NCBI RefSeq assembly: GCF_900102085.1
Contig: NZ_FMVM01000025.1
Coordinates: forward strand, 1-64,000
Reading direction: 5' to 3'
From: Paenibacillus polysaccharolyticus
GTDB taxonomy: Bacteria; Bacillota; Bacilli; Paenibacillales; Paenibacillaceae
DNA: 64,000 nt
Both the position numbers and the translations under genes were made by a program. Positions within the stretch are counted from its first letter, which is position 1. Every line of letters begins with the position of its first letter. A model generated the notes under the pieces. The model was not told the origin of the DNA. It did not search any database and was given only the letters and a program-made list of their open reading frames with translations. Shown here piece by piece: positions 7,398 to 14,338 of the stretch.

Positions 7398-8198
7398 TTG
7401 TACAGTGTAGTGGGTGTCCGTTTCAAAAAGGCGGGCAAAATTTATTACTTCGATCCCCTGGACCTTCCCATTGAGAAAGAAAACTGCGTGATCGTGGAAA
7501 CGGCGCGAGGGGTTGAGTATGGTAAGGTTGTCGTGGGCAAGAAGGAAGTGGGCGAGGCTGATGTGGTTTTGCCGCTCAAAAAGGTTATCCGCGTTGCAGG
7601 CGATACAGATGCCCGTGTGGTGGATGAGAACAAGCGTGCAGCCAAAGAAGCATTCGGCACTTGTTTAAATAAAATCAGAGACCATGGCCTCAAAATGAAG
7701 CTGGTCGATGTAGAATTCACGTTTGATCGCAATAAAATTATTTTTTATTTTACAGCAGAGGGCAGAGTCGATTTCCGCGAGCTGGTCAAGGACCTGGCAA
7801 GCATCTTCCGGACACGAATTGAACTGAGACAGATTGGTGTTCGCGACGAAGCAAAAATGCTTGGTGGAATAGGGCCTTGCGGCCGTGTGTTGTGTTGCTC
7901 CTCTTGGCTGGGAGATTTTGAGCCTGTGTCTATCAAGATGGCTAAAGATCAGAGCCTGTCACTGAATCCGACGAAAATTTCAGGGTTGTGCGGAAGACTT
8001 ATGTGCTGTCTGAAATTTGAGCATGATAATTACGAGAGCGTGAGAGAAGAATTGCCAGCTGTAGGCAAACTGGTCGTCACCTCAATGGGTGAAGGCAAAG
8101 TTGTCGGAATTAATGCCGGTAACCGCACGGTGCATGTTCAACTGTTCGACATCAGTAAAGTCAAAGAACTTCCGCTGGATGACGTCGTTATCAAGTAA
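7398..8198 (+). CDS. ricT: RicT (YaaT), PSP1-domain regulatory iron-sulfur subunit
   Basis: A protein of about 266 residues with a PSP1 domain. In B. subtilis, RicT with RicA and RicF (Y-complex) binds iron-sulfur clusters and steers RNase Y, affecting sporulation, competence and biofilm formation. The cysteine clusters CGRVLCC and CGRLMCC near the middle are the expected cluster ligands. I choose TTG 7398 as start: it gives the family N-terminus MYSVVGVRFKKAGKIYYFDP and sits 8 bases after AAGGGGG. An upstream frame start would add 10 atypical residues. Adjacent yabA and holB match the B. subtilis arrangement. Confidence 0.93.
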   Translation: MYSVVGVRFKKAGKIYYFDPLDLPIEKENCVIVETARGVEYGKVVVGKKEVGEADVVLPLKKVIRVAGDTDARVVDENKRAAKEAFGTCLNKIRDHGLKMKLVDVEFTFDRNKIIFYFTAEGRVDFRELVKDLASIFRTRIELRQIGVRDEAKMLGGIGPCGRVLCCSSWLGDFEPVSIKMAKDQSLSLNPTKISGLCGRLMCCLKFEHDNYESVREELPAVGKLVVTSMGEGKVVGINAGNRTVHVQLFDISKVKELPLDDVVIK

Positions 8199-8226
8199 AC
8201 CATAAAGGTTGCTTCGGGGTGGAAAC

Positions 8227-8595
8227 TTGGAAAAGAAAAATCTGTTTACGCACATTCATGAAATGGAAACCCAAATGGGTCAGTTGCACGGTGATTTAGC
8301 AGAATTAAAAATGATTGTGAAAGAGTTGCTGGAAGATAATCAGCGGCTTACCATCGAAAATGAGCAGTTACGCAAACTGCTTAAGCGTGAAGCGCCAGCA
8401 GATCTGCCGATCTCATCTGCTCTTGCTCCTGTCGCAAGACCTGCGGGTCCAGCTCCAGGTGAAGATGTAGTGGGCGAGGGTTATGACAACCTGGCTCGGC
8501 TGTATCATGAAGGATTCCATATCTGCAATGTCTATTATGGACACTTGCGGACGGAAGGCGATTGTCTGTTCTGCCTGTCTTTTTTGAATAAATGA
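8227..8595 (+). CDS. yabA: YabA, replication initiation control protein
   Basis: A protein of about 122 residues: an N-terminal coiled-coil helix (residues 1-60, leucine and glutamate heptads) and a C-terminal zinc domain GEGYDNLARLYHEGFHICN...CLFCLSFL. In B. subtilis, YabA tetramers bind DnaA and the DnaN clamp to prevent re-initiation. Start TTG 8227 gives the expected N-terminus and follows GGGGTGG at 8216-8222. An in-frame TTG at 8209 lacks a site. It ends the ricT-yabA unit at a strong terminator. Confidence 0.94.
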   Translation: MEKKNLFTHIHEMETQMGQLHGDLAELKMIVKELLEDNQRLTIENEQLRKLLKREAPADLPISSALAPVARPAGPAPGEDVVGEGYDNLARLYHEGFHICNVYYGHLRTEGDCLFCLSFLNK

Positions 8596-8600
8596 AGTGA

Positions 8601-8628
8601 CCGTAGGGATTCCCTACGGTTTTTTTTC
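8601..8628 (+). terminator. yabA terminator
   Basis: Perfect 8-bp stem CCGTAGGG/CCCTACGG with a 3-base loop, followed by T9. Confidence 0.93.
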
Positions 8629-8670
8629 AAGGTTATAAACGTTTAACGTACCGGAGGATGAGAGCACCCT

Positions 8671-9450
8671 ATGACAGACCAAGAAGTAATTTTAAAGGAA
8701 TCGGAGCGGGTCGATGATCTGCTTTCTCATAATTTGCGAATTATTCAAAGTGATGAAGTATTCAGTTTTTCTATGGATGCTGTATTGCTGGCCCGATTTG
8801 CTTCCGTACCGAAACGTGGGCGTGTCCTGGATTTATGTACAGGAAACGGTGTCGTGCCTATTTTGCTGACCACGCGTACACAGGCAAGCCTGGAAGGCAT
8901 TGAGATTCAACCACGACTTGCTGATATGGCTCGCCGAAGTGTTCAGTTGAATGATTTGGGGGAGTCCATTCAGATTCGTGAGGGAGATTTACGAGAATTG
9001 GTTAAAGAAACAGGACATGCAGTATATGATGCCATTACAGTGAATCCCCCGTACATGCCGCTGAATGGAAGTGACCTCAAGATGAACACCCATCAGGCTA
9101 TGGCACGTCACGAAATCGGATGTACCCTAGAGGAAGTCATTCAAGCATGTAATCGTCTCGTACGTAACGGTGGGAAAGTATCTATGGTTCATAGACCGCA
9201 GCGTCTCGGCGAGATCATATCATTAATGCGTGAATACAAGCTGGAGCCAAAGCGTATTCGTATGGTACATCCGCGTGCTCACCTGGAGGCTAACATGGTG
9301 TTAATTGAAGCAATGAAGGATGGCAAGCCAGAGGTACGCATGCTGCCGCCACTTATTGTTTACAATGAACAGGGAAGTTATTGTGATGAGATTATGGAGA
9401 TCTACTATGGTCAGCAGGATGCTGAACGCATGAAGGAAGGAGGAAACTAG
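8671..9450 (+). CDS. trmN6: tRNA1(Val) (adenine(37)-N6)-methyltransferase family protein
   Basis: A 259-residue SAM-dependent methyltransferase (YabB in B. subtilis). Motif I VLDLCTGNGVVPILL (about residues 52-66) binds SAM, and NPPYMP is the NPPY motif of N6-adenine methylases. The family modifies A37 in tRNA1(Val) in E. coli; the target in this organism is inferred. GGAGG lies 13 bases before ATG 8671, a long spacing. The gene stops with TAG directly abutting the rsmI ATG, so both are translated from one message. The small GIY-YIG gene yazA that separates them in B. subtilis is missing. Confidence 0.9.
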   Translation: MTDQEVILKESERVDDLLSHNLRIIQSDEVFSFSMDAVLLARFASVPKRGRVLDLCTGNGVVPILLTTRTQASLEGIEIQPRLADMARRSVQLNDLGESIQIREGDLRELVKETGHAVYDAITVNPPYMPLNGSDLKMNTHQAMARHEIGCTLEEVIQACNRLVRNGGKVSMVHRPQRLGEIISLMREYKLEPKRIRMVHPRAHLEANMVLIEAMKDGKPEVRMLPPLIVYNEQGSYCDEIMEIYYGQQDAERMKEGGN

Positions 9451-10335
9451 ATGTCTTTAGAAGTTCAGAAAAGCTTTAATGAGCAGGCCGAACATACAGG
9501 TAAGTTATATCTGGTTGGGACACCGATTGGAAACCTGGAGGATATGACCTTCCGGGCCATCAAGACGTTACAGGCCTGCGATATTATTGCCGCTGAAGAT
9601 ACTCGTCAGACGCGAAAGTTGCTCACTCATTTTGAGATTACACCTTCAATGTTGTTCAGCTATCATGAGCACAATAAGGGGGCAAGTGGCCCTGAACTGA
9701 TACGCTATATAATAGAAGGAAAAAATTTGGCACTGGTAAGCGATGCCGGTTTACCGGCTATTTCTGACCCAGGTTCTGATCTGGTAAAGCTTGCAATTGA
9801 AGCCGGAATTACGGTCATACCGATTCCTGGTCCGAATGCAGCATTATCCGCACTGATCGTATCCGGATTACCTACGGAAAGGTTTACCTTTGGTGGTTTT
9901 TTGCCACGAGAGAAAAAGGACATACGTAAGGTGCTGGAAGCTTTCAATGAGTCCAATGGTACGTTGCTTTTCTATGAGTCCCCTCACCGGATTCGTAAAA
10001 CGTTAATGCATCTGGAGGAAATTTTGGGCGAACGTTCCATTGTACTGGCTCGTGAGTTGACCAAACGGCATGAGGAATTTGTTAGAGGTAGTCTGAAGGA
10101 ATGCATAGAGTGGCTCGAAGAGCACCCGCCTCTAGGTGAATATTGTTTGTTGGTTGAAGGAATCAGGGAAGAGGAACGTAAGGCTGAACGGGAAGCTTGG
10201 TGGCAGGTTTTGTCGCTGGAAGAACACGTGGAACACTATGAAAATGAAGGAAACAGTCGTAAAGATGCGATGAAAAAAACAGCAGTAGATCGAGGTTTGG
10301 CAAAAAGGGACGTATATAATGCGTTAATTGGGTAG
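9451..10335 (+). CDS. rsmI: 16S rRNA (cytidine(1402)-2'-O)-methyltransferase
   Basis: A 294-residue tetrapyrrole-methylase-fold enzyme that 2'-O-methylates C1402 in the ribosomal P site. Diagnostic motifs are LVGTPIGNLEDMTFRA (about residues 21-36), AAEDTRQTRKLL (48-59), VSDAGLPAISDPG (about 93-105) and PGPNAALSALIVSGL. Start ATG 9451 touches the trmN6 stop; GAAGGAGG lies within the end of trmN6. The C-terminal 60 residues are charged and helical. Downstream hairpins appear to serve abrB on the other strand, so the terminator of this gene is unclear. Confidence 0.96.
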   Translation: MSLEVQKSFNEQAEHTGKLYLVGTPIGNLEDMTFRAIKTLQACDIIAAEDTRQTRKLLTHFEITPSMLFSYHEHNKGASGPELIRYIIEGKNLALVSDAGLPAISDPGSDLVKLAIEAGITVIPIPGPNAALSALIVSGLPTERFTFGGFLPREKKDIRKVLEAFNESNGTLLFYESPHRIRKTLMHLEEILGERSIVLARELTKRHEEFVRGSLKECIEWLEEHPPLGEYCLLVEGIREEERKAEREAWWQVLSLEEHVEHYENEGNSRKDAMKKTAVDRGLAKRDVYNALIG

Positions 10336-10420
10336 TCTAAAACTTCAAAAATACCAAATTTAGTTGTAATTACCTTAAAGAGAGATTAAAACCAAGCTTA
10401 ATATAACCTTAAAATGTAAA

Positions 10421-10462
10421 AAGAGCAGCACACCAAAATGTGAAAGATATGTGTCTGCTCTT
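10421..10462 (-). terminator. Distal hairpin downstream of abrB (and possibly rsmI)
   Basis: AAGAGCAG-CACA (10421-10432) pairs with TGTG-T-CTGCTCTT (10450-10462). Read on the minus strand it is followed by T5. It may serve both converging genes. Confidence 0.5.
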
Positions 10463-10470
10463 AAAGTTAG

Positions 10471-10506
10471 AAAAAAACCTTCCAAGGTGATATTACACCA
10501 GGAAGG
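10471..10506 (-). terminator. abrB intrinsic terminator
   Basis: On the minus strand CCTTCC (10506-10501) pairs with GGAAGG (10483-10478), with inner GGTG/CACC pairs and a 6-base loop, followed by T7. Confidence 0.85.
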
Positions 10507-10568
10507 CGATAAGGAAATATAAAAGGTTAGAATTAACGATTTGAATAATTCCAGTATACTTGTTTTTC

Positions 10569-10823
10569 TTATTTTGCTACAGGTGCAGGGATTTCAGAAA
10601 TACATTCGTTACAAACGATTTTACCTTTGAAGTAAGTTACGTTCTCAGCGTTACCACAGAAGATACAAGCTGGCTCGTATTTTTTGAGCATGATGCGCTC
10701 ACCATCAACGTAGATTTCCAAAGCATCTTTTTCGCCAATACCGAGTGTACGACGCAATTCGATTGGAATAACTACCCGTCCCAGTTCATCCACTTTTCTT
10801 ACAATACCTGTTGATTTCATCAT
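10569..10823 (-). CDS. abrB: AbrB-family transition-state regulator with a four-cysteine C-terminus
   Basis: An 84-residue DNA-binding protein. Residues 1-50 match the swapped-hairpin AbrB domain almost exactly (KSTGIVRKVDELGRVVIP, IELRRTLGI). The C-terminal half differs from B. subtilis AbrB: C53-x2-C56 and C71-x2-C74 form a probable zinc ribbon in place of the helical multimerisation domain. AbrB represses post-exponential genes, including spoVG, during growth. ATG 10823 (or 10820) follows AGAGGAGC on the minus strand. A good sigma-A promoter lies at 10894-10922, with Spo0A boxes between promoter and start, matching the known repression of abrB by Spo0A. Confidence 0.94.
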   Translation of the reverse strand: MMKSTGIVRKVDELGRVVIPIELRRTLGIGEKDALEIYVDGERIMLKKYEPACIFCGNAENVTYFKGKIVCNECISEIPAPVAK

Positions 10824-10853
10824 TATAATCAGTGCTCCTCTCAGCTAACTATC

Positions 10854-10870
10854 ATTGTCATTATTCGACA
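10854..10870 (-). promoter_or_regulatory. Tandem Spo0A boxes in the abrB leader
   Basis: Minus strand TGTCGAA (10870-10864), three bases, then TGACAAT (10860-10854). Consensus 0A boxes are TGNCGAA; the second has two mismatches. The 10-bp period and location downstream of the promoter match the Spo0A operator of B. subtilis abrB. Confidence 0.75.
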
Positions 10871-10893
10871 TTATTTTATGTTTTATGATACCC

Positions 10894-10922
10894 ATCATAC
10901 CAACGATTCCCAAAACAGTCAA
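10894..10922 (-). promoter_or_regulatory. abrB sigma-A promoter
   Basis: Minus strand TTGACT (10922-10917), 17-bp spacer, TATGAT (10899-10894). This predicts a leader of about 65 bases that contains the Spo0A boxes. Confidence 0.8.
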
Positions 10923-11050
10923 CCTTAAAATTAGCTTAAAATAAAGGGTGTTTTTCTTAAGTTTGCTAGTGGTAAGGGATTGGAAGCAATTTTTCGTATT
11001 TAAACATCCATGTCAGCTTTGTCGATTTGGAAAACGACAAAAGTGCTTTA

Positions 11051-11079
11051 TTCGACAAAATTCGTCATTATATGTCGAA
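11051..11079. promoter_or_regulatory. Spo0A-box cluster upstream of the HD-domain gene
   Basis: Three consensus 0A boxes: TTCGACA (11051-11057) and TTCGTCA (11061-11067), which read TGTCGAA and TGACGAA on the minus strand with a 3-base gap, and TGTCGAA on the plus strand at 11073-11079. Degenerate boxes lie at 11019-11040. The cluster ends about 70 bases before the HD-gene start. Confidence 0.65.
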
Positions 11080-11151
11080 TTGGTGGTGAAAATTGAAGCA
11101 GGACGCGCTATTCTTTATGGCAAGAGAACAATTTATAAGGAGTGAATCGAA

Positions 11152-12429
11152 ATGGAACATCGTTTGACGGAAGAAAAAGTATTTAAAGATCCGGTACATA
11201 ATTATATTCATGTGCAAGAACCGATTATATGGCAATTGATCAATACACCTGAATTTCAGAGGCTACGCCGCATTCGTCAATTAGGGACATCTTATCTTAC
11301 TTTTCACGGGGCAGAGCACAGTCGGTTCTCCCATTCGTTAGGTGTATACGAAATTACCCGAAAAATCATCTCTCAGTTTGAACGTAGCCACTATTCGGAC
11401 TGGCCCAAGGAAGAAAAGCTGGTGACGTTGTGCGCCGCCTTACTTCATGATCTCGGACATGGACCATTCTCTCATTCAATTGAAGAGGCTTTTGACATGA
11501 ATCATGAGGATTGGACATGCCGCATTATCAAGGGTGATACCGAAGTAGGGGCGATTCTAAGACGGTATGCTCCTGATTTTGATGAAAAAGTGGCTTCCGT
11601 TATCCAGAAGACGTATGATAAACCGATTGTCGTGAACCTGGTAACCAGTCCGCTTGATGCAGACCGAATGGATTACTTGCTCAGGGACGCCTACTTTACA
11701 GGAGTTAATTATGGCACGATCGACTTGGATCGTATTCTGCGCATGCTGCGTCCGTTTCATGGACGAATTGTAGTTAAAGAGTCTGGTATGCATGCTGTGG
11801 AAGACTATCTGATGTCACGATACCAGATGTATTGGCAGATTTACTTCCATCCTGTGACGCGTAGCTCCGAGATTATATTGCGACAAATCTTTAAGCGGGC
11901 AAAAGAACTTGTGAAGCAAGGCTTTCCATTCCGTTTCATGGTAGAGCCACTGCCCAAACTGTTTGAAGGAGAAATTTCAGTTCATGAATATCTGCAGCTT
12001 GATGAATCGTTAATTCAAACAGCCTTTATGCAGTGGCGTAAGGAGGACGATTCTGTTCTAAGTGAGTTGTGCGAACGTTTTATGGATCGCAGGTTATATA
12101 AGTATGTGGAACTTGAACAGATCGACTTGGACATCATTGAAGAGATTCGGGAAGCATTTGTACAAGCAGGATTGAATCCCGAGTACGATCTAGAAATTGA
12201 TTTTCCGACGGATAATCCGTATGATGTGTTTCGTCCAGATCAATCCACAGATAAGCAAATTCTTCTGCTCGATCGACAGGACAAGTTGCATGAGCTGTCA
12301 GAAGTTTCTGATATTGTTCGTTCCATCAGTGGACTTCATCTGGGCAAACATCATCTGTACTATCCGCAAAACAAGGTGGATGCCATCCTTCATGAATTAC
12401 CGTCTCATATACGCCCCTATTTTCTATAA
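11152..12429 (+). CDS. HD-domain phosphohydrolase (YwfO/dGTPase-like)
   Basis: A 425-residue HD-superfamily protein with metal-site motifs HSRFSHSLGVY (first His), LLHDLGHGPFSHSIE (HD pair, about residues 101-115) and SPLDADRMDYLLRDA (final Asp). This order is typical of YwfO and deoxyguanosinetriphosphatase-like enzymes, which hydrolyse dNTPs; the exact substrate cannot be read. AAGGAG precedes ATG 11152. It occupies the place of metS between abrB and tatD of B. subtilis. Three Spo0A boxes stand just upstream, suggesting control at entry to sporulation (inference). Confidence 0.88.
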   Translation: MEHRLTEEKVFKDPVHNYIHVQEPIIWQLINTPEFQRLRRIRQLGTSYLTFHGAEHSRFSHSLGVYEITRKIISQFERSHYSDWPKEEKLVTLCAALLHDLGHGPFSHSIEEAFDMNHEDWTCRIIKGDTEVGAILRRYAPDFDEKVASVIQKTYDKPIVVNLVTSPLDADRMDYLLRDAYFTGVNYGTIDLDRILRMLRPFHGRIVVKESGMHAVEDYLMSRYQMYWQIYFHPVTRSSEIILRQIFKRAKELVKQGFPFRFMVEPLPKLFEGEISVHEYLQLDESLIQTAFMQWRKEDDSVLSELCERFMDRRLYKYVELEQIDLDIIEEIREAFVQAGLNPEYDLEIDFPTDNPYDVFRPDQSTDKQILLLDRQDKLHELSEVSDIVRSISGLHLGKHHLYYPQNKVDAILHELPSHIRPYFL

Positions 12430-12806
12430 GCTTGAGTCGATGCAGCAGGGTGAAACATTTTGATATCAAAAGACTTTCTAAGAGAGCTATTTTACATGAT
12501 ACAGTAATCTGCTTTAATGGGGAGGATGTGTAGATCGACATAATTTTGTAATTCGAGTGAGTAATTATACAGTTTCTAACGCCTTTTCTTGCAAGATGTT
12601 GATTTGACTTTTTATTTTCCTTCTATATATAGTAGCTTGAGTACTAAAACTGAAAATACTGAAATTGATGCTTGTCCCAATCATTTAATGATGCAAAAAA
12701 ATAAATTTGAAATTCAAACGCAAGAATTCCTGTACAAGAATAAGAGGAGTTCCCATGAAAAAATCATCGGCATTTGACTTTCGACATGAAGGGAGAACGA
12801 GAAAGC
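12430..12806 (+). other. AT-rich leader region of tatD
   Basis: About 375 bases with no long credible gene. It carries a sigma-A promoter candidate (12604-12633) and, near the end, a short ORF with a good ribosome-binding site (12755-12874). No terminator for the HD gene is evident. Confidence 0.4.
12604..12633 (+). promoter_or_regulatory. tatD sigma-A promoter candidate
   Basis: TTGACT (12604-12609), 18-bp spacer, TATAGT (12628-12633). Confidence 0.55.
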
Positions 12807-12874
12807 ATGTTATTCGACACACATACTCATCTGGATGCACCACAATTCGACGAAGACCGAGAGGACATGATTAA
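12755..12874 (+). CDS. Candidate 39-residue ORF overlapping the start of tatD
   Basis: ATG 12755 is preceded by AAGAGGAG (12742-12749), a stronger site than that of tatD itself. The frame runs 39 codons to TAA at 12872-12874, overlapping the first 68 bases of tatD in another frame. The peptide is basic (many Arg, His). It could be a leader that couples or dampens tatD translation. With no conservation data I consider it a candidate only. Confidence 0.25.
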   Translation: MKKSSAFDFRHEGRTRKHVIRHTYSSGCTTIRRRPRGHD

Positions 12875-13574
12875 ACGGGCCGTTCAGGCCGGAGTTACTC
12901 GCATGATTAATATCGGCTTTAATCGGGAGACGATTCCAACGACAATGAAACTGGCCGAAACGTATGATTTTATCCACGCAGCTGTAGGCTGGCACCCGGT
13001 GGATGCCATTACGATGCAAGAGGGAGATCTCGAATGGATTGCATCATTGTGCAAACATGAGAAAGTGGTAGCAATTGGCGAAATCGGTCTAGACTATCAT
13101 TGGGACACTTCCCCTAAGGAGGTACAACACCGCGTATTACGACAACAAATTGCATTGGCACGTGAGTTGAGTATGCCTATCGTCATCCATAATCGGGATG
13201 CTCATGAGGACATTGTGCGTATTTTACGTGAGGAGAAGGCTGGTGAGGTTGGAGGTGTGATGCATTCTTTCTCCGGTAGCTGGGAAACGGCGAAAATGTG
13301 TCTGGATTTAGGGTTCCATCTGTCCTTCGGAGGACCGGTCACTTTCAAAAATGCCAAGCAACCGAAAGAGGTGCTCGCCAAGGTTCCGATGGATCGATTT
13401 TTCTTAGAAACGGACTCCCCGTATCTCACACCGCATCCTTATCGTGGAAAACGAAATGAGACAGCGCATGTACGTCTGGTTGCTGAAGCAGCTGCGGAAA
13501 TTAAAGGCATTTCGGTAGAGGAAATTGCTGCAATTACCACCAAAAATGCCATGGAACGATTTGGGATTCGATAA
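12807..13574 (+). CDS. tatD: TatD-family metal-dependent DNase
   Basis: A 255-residue TIM-barrel hydrolase (YabD/DayD). Metal ligands are seen in DTHTHLD (residues 4-10), GEIGLDYHW, IVIHNRDAH, MHSFSG and the closing ETDSPYL. Family members are 3'-5' exonucleases on damaged or single-stranded DNA. Start ATG 12807 gives the family N-terminus MLFDTHTHLD, with GAAGGGAG 11 bases before it; an upstream frame start would add 11 unrelated residues. It lies ahead of yabE and rnmV as in B. subtilis. Confidence 0.94.
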   Translation: MLFDTHTHLDAPQFDEDREDMIKRAVQAGVTRMINIGFNRETIPTTMKLAETYDFIHAAVGWHPVDAITMQEGDLEWIASLCKHEKVVAIGEIGLDYHWDTSPKEVQHRVLRQQIALARELSMPIVIHNRDAHEDIVRILREEKAGEVGGVMHSFSGSWETAKMCLDLGFHLSFGGPVTFKNAKQPKEVLAKVPMDRFFLETDSPYLTPHPYRGKRNETAHVRLVAEAAAEIKGISVEEIAAITTKNAMERFGIR

Positions 13575-13810
13575 GAAAACGAGTAAATCGGGTGAAAAAG
13601 GGAGATACAGAGAGGTAATTTGCTCTTTGTCTCGAATAATTGCAGAATATTACAATATTTTAACCAAATATTTAGAAAAACGTACTTGATCCGTGCTTTA
13701 CAACATGCATCAAAACAGGATATCATCTTTTCAGTGAATTGTTGCGCGGAAAATTGGACAGATGTTCGGGGGATGAACAAAGGGACACTTTCCGATGAGA
13801 CAACATTACT

Positions 13811-14081
13811 TTCATGAATCAATCTCGCTGAGTCTCCGTTAACGGAGAGCGGGGGAACCAATAGGGCTTAAACATCGGTGATTCTAGCCGGTGCGCATCG
13901 TTCGCTGACCCAAAAGCAGCGGAATGTTCTGCGAAGCCGTATTTGATTTCTTCTTTGGGTCTCGGGGTGAATTCAAGGGCGTCCGCCATGAGCGGGTGAC
14001 CTAAGATAGGGCGGCTCTCTTTCGCCCGAACCCGACAGCTAACCTCGCAAGCGGAAAAAGAGAGGCAACCTCGTGCATGAA
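13811..14081 (+). ncRNA. Cyclic-di-AMP riboswitch (ydaO/yuaA type)
   Basis: The interval contains the conserved ydaO blocks in order: a CTCCG hairpin followed by GCGGGGGAACC (13849-13859), CGGGGTGAAT (13963-13972), and CGCCCGAACCCGACAGCTAA (about 14023-14042). Closing helix P1 is TTCATG (13811-13816) with CATGAA (14076-14081). This class binds two cyclic-di-AMP molecules and turns genes off, often for cell-wall hydrolases and K+ transport. A terminator follows at 14106 and the regulated gene is yabE. Boundaries are approximate. Confidence 0.9.
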
Positions 14082-14105
14082 TTTCCGATATTCAAAATCA
14101 TTCGG

Positions 14106-14150
14106 AAGCCACGAAAGGGTCTCTTACACTCTTTCTTTGGCTTTTTTTGT
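14106..14150 (+). terminator. Riboswitch expression-platform terminator
   Basis: AAGCC (14106-14110) with GGCTT (14139-14143) and inner GAAAG/CTTTC pairs, followed by T7. It is placed to end transcription before yabE when the riboswitch is bound. Confidence 0.75.
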
Positions 14151-14204
14151 TTTGAATAAAAGAAATATTGTCATCATACGGTATGTATTCAGGAGGATGA
14201 CATC

Positions 14205-14279
14205 ATGTTGCGAAGAGGGGTTCATGGTGCAGAACCGGTCATTATCTCTGATCTGTGTTCTGTAGAAAAATTGTTATAG
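14205..14279 (+). CDS. Candidate 24-residue leader ORF before yabE
   Basis: ATG 14205 lies 8 bases after AGGAGG (14191-14196) and opens 24 codons ending TAG at 14277-14279, between the riboswitch terminator and yabE. The peptide has no recognised motif. A second frame starting at ATG 14198 is too close to the site. The ribosome-binding site is better than chance, but the ORF is short. Confidence 0.25.
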   Translation: MLRRGVHGAEPVIISDLCSVEKLL

Positions 14280-14338
14280 TCGCGTCAAAGACATCATGCA
14301 TTACTTTAGACGGCGAGGCTATGAAGGAGGACGGAGAA

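Noticed and set aside
12589..12777. 62-codon ORF before tatD
   Set aside because: No ribosome-binding site, starts within the promoter region and is AT-driven.
13602..13633. 11-position inverted repeat with one mismatch after tatD, considered as terminator
   Set aside because: No T tract follows; kept only as a minor structure.
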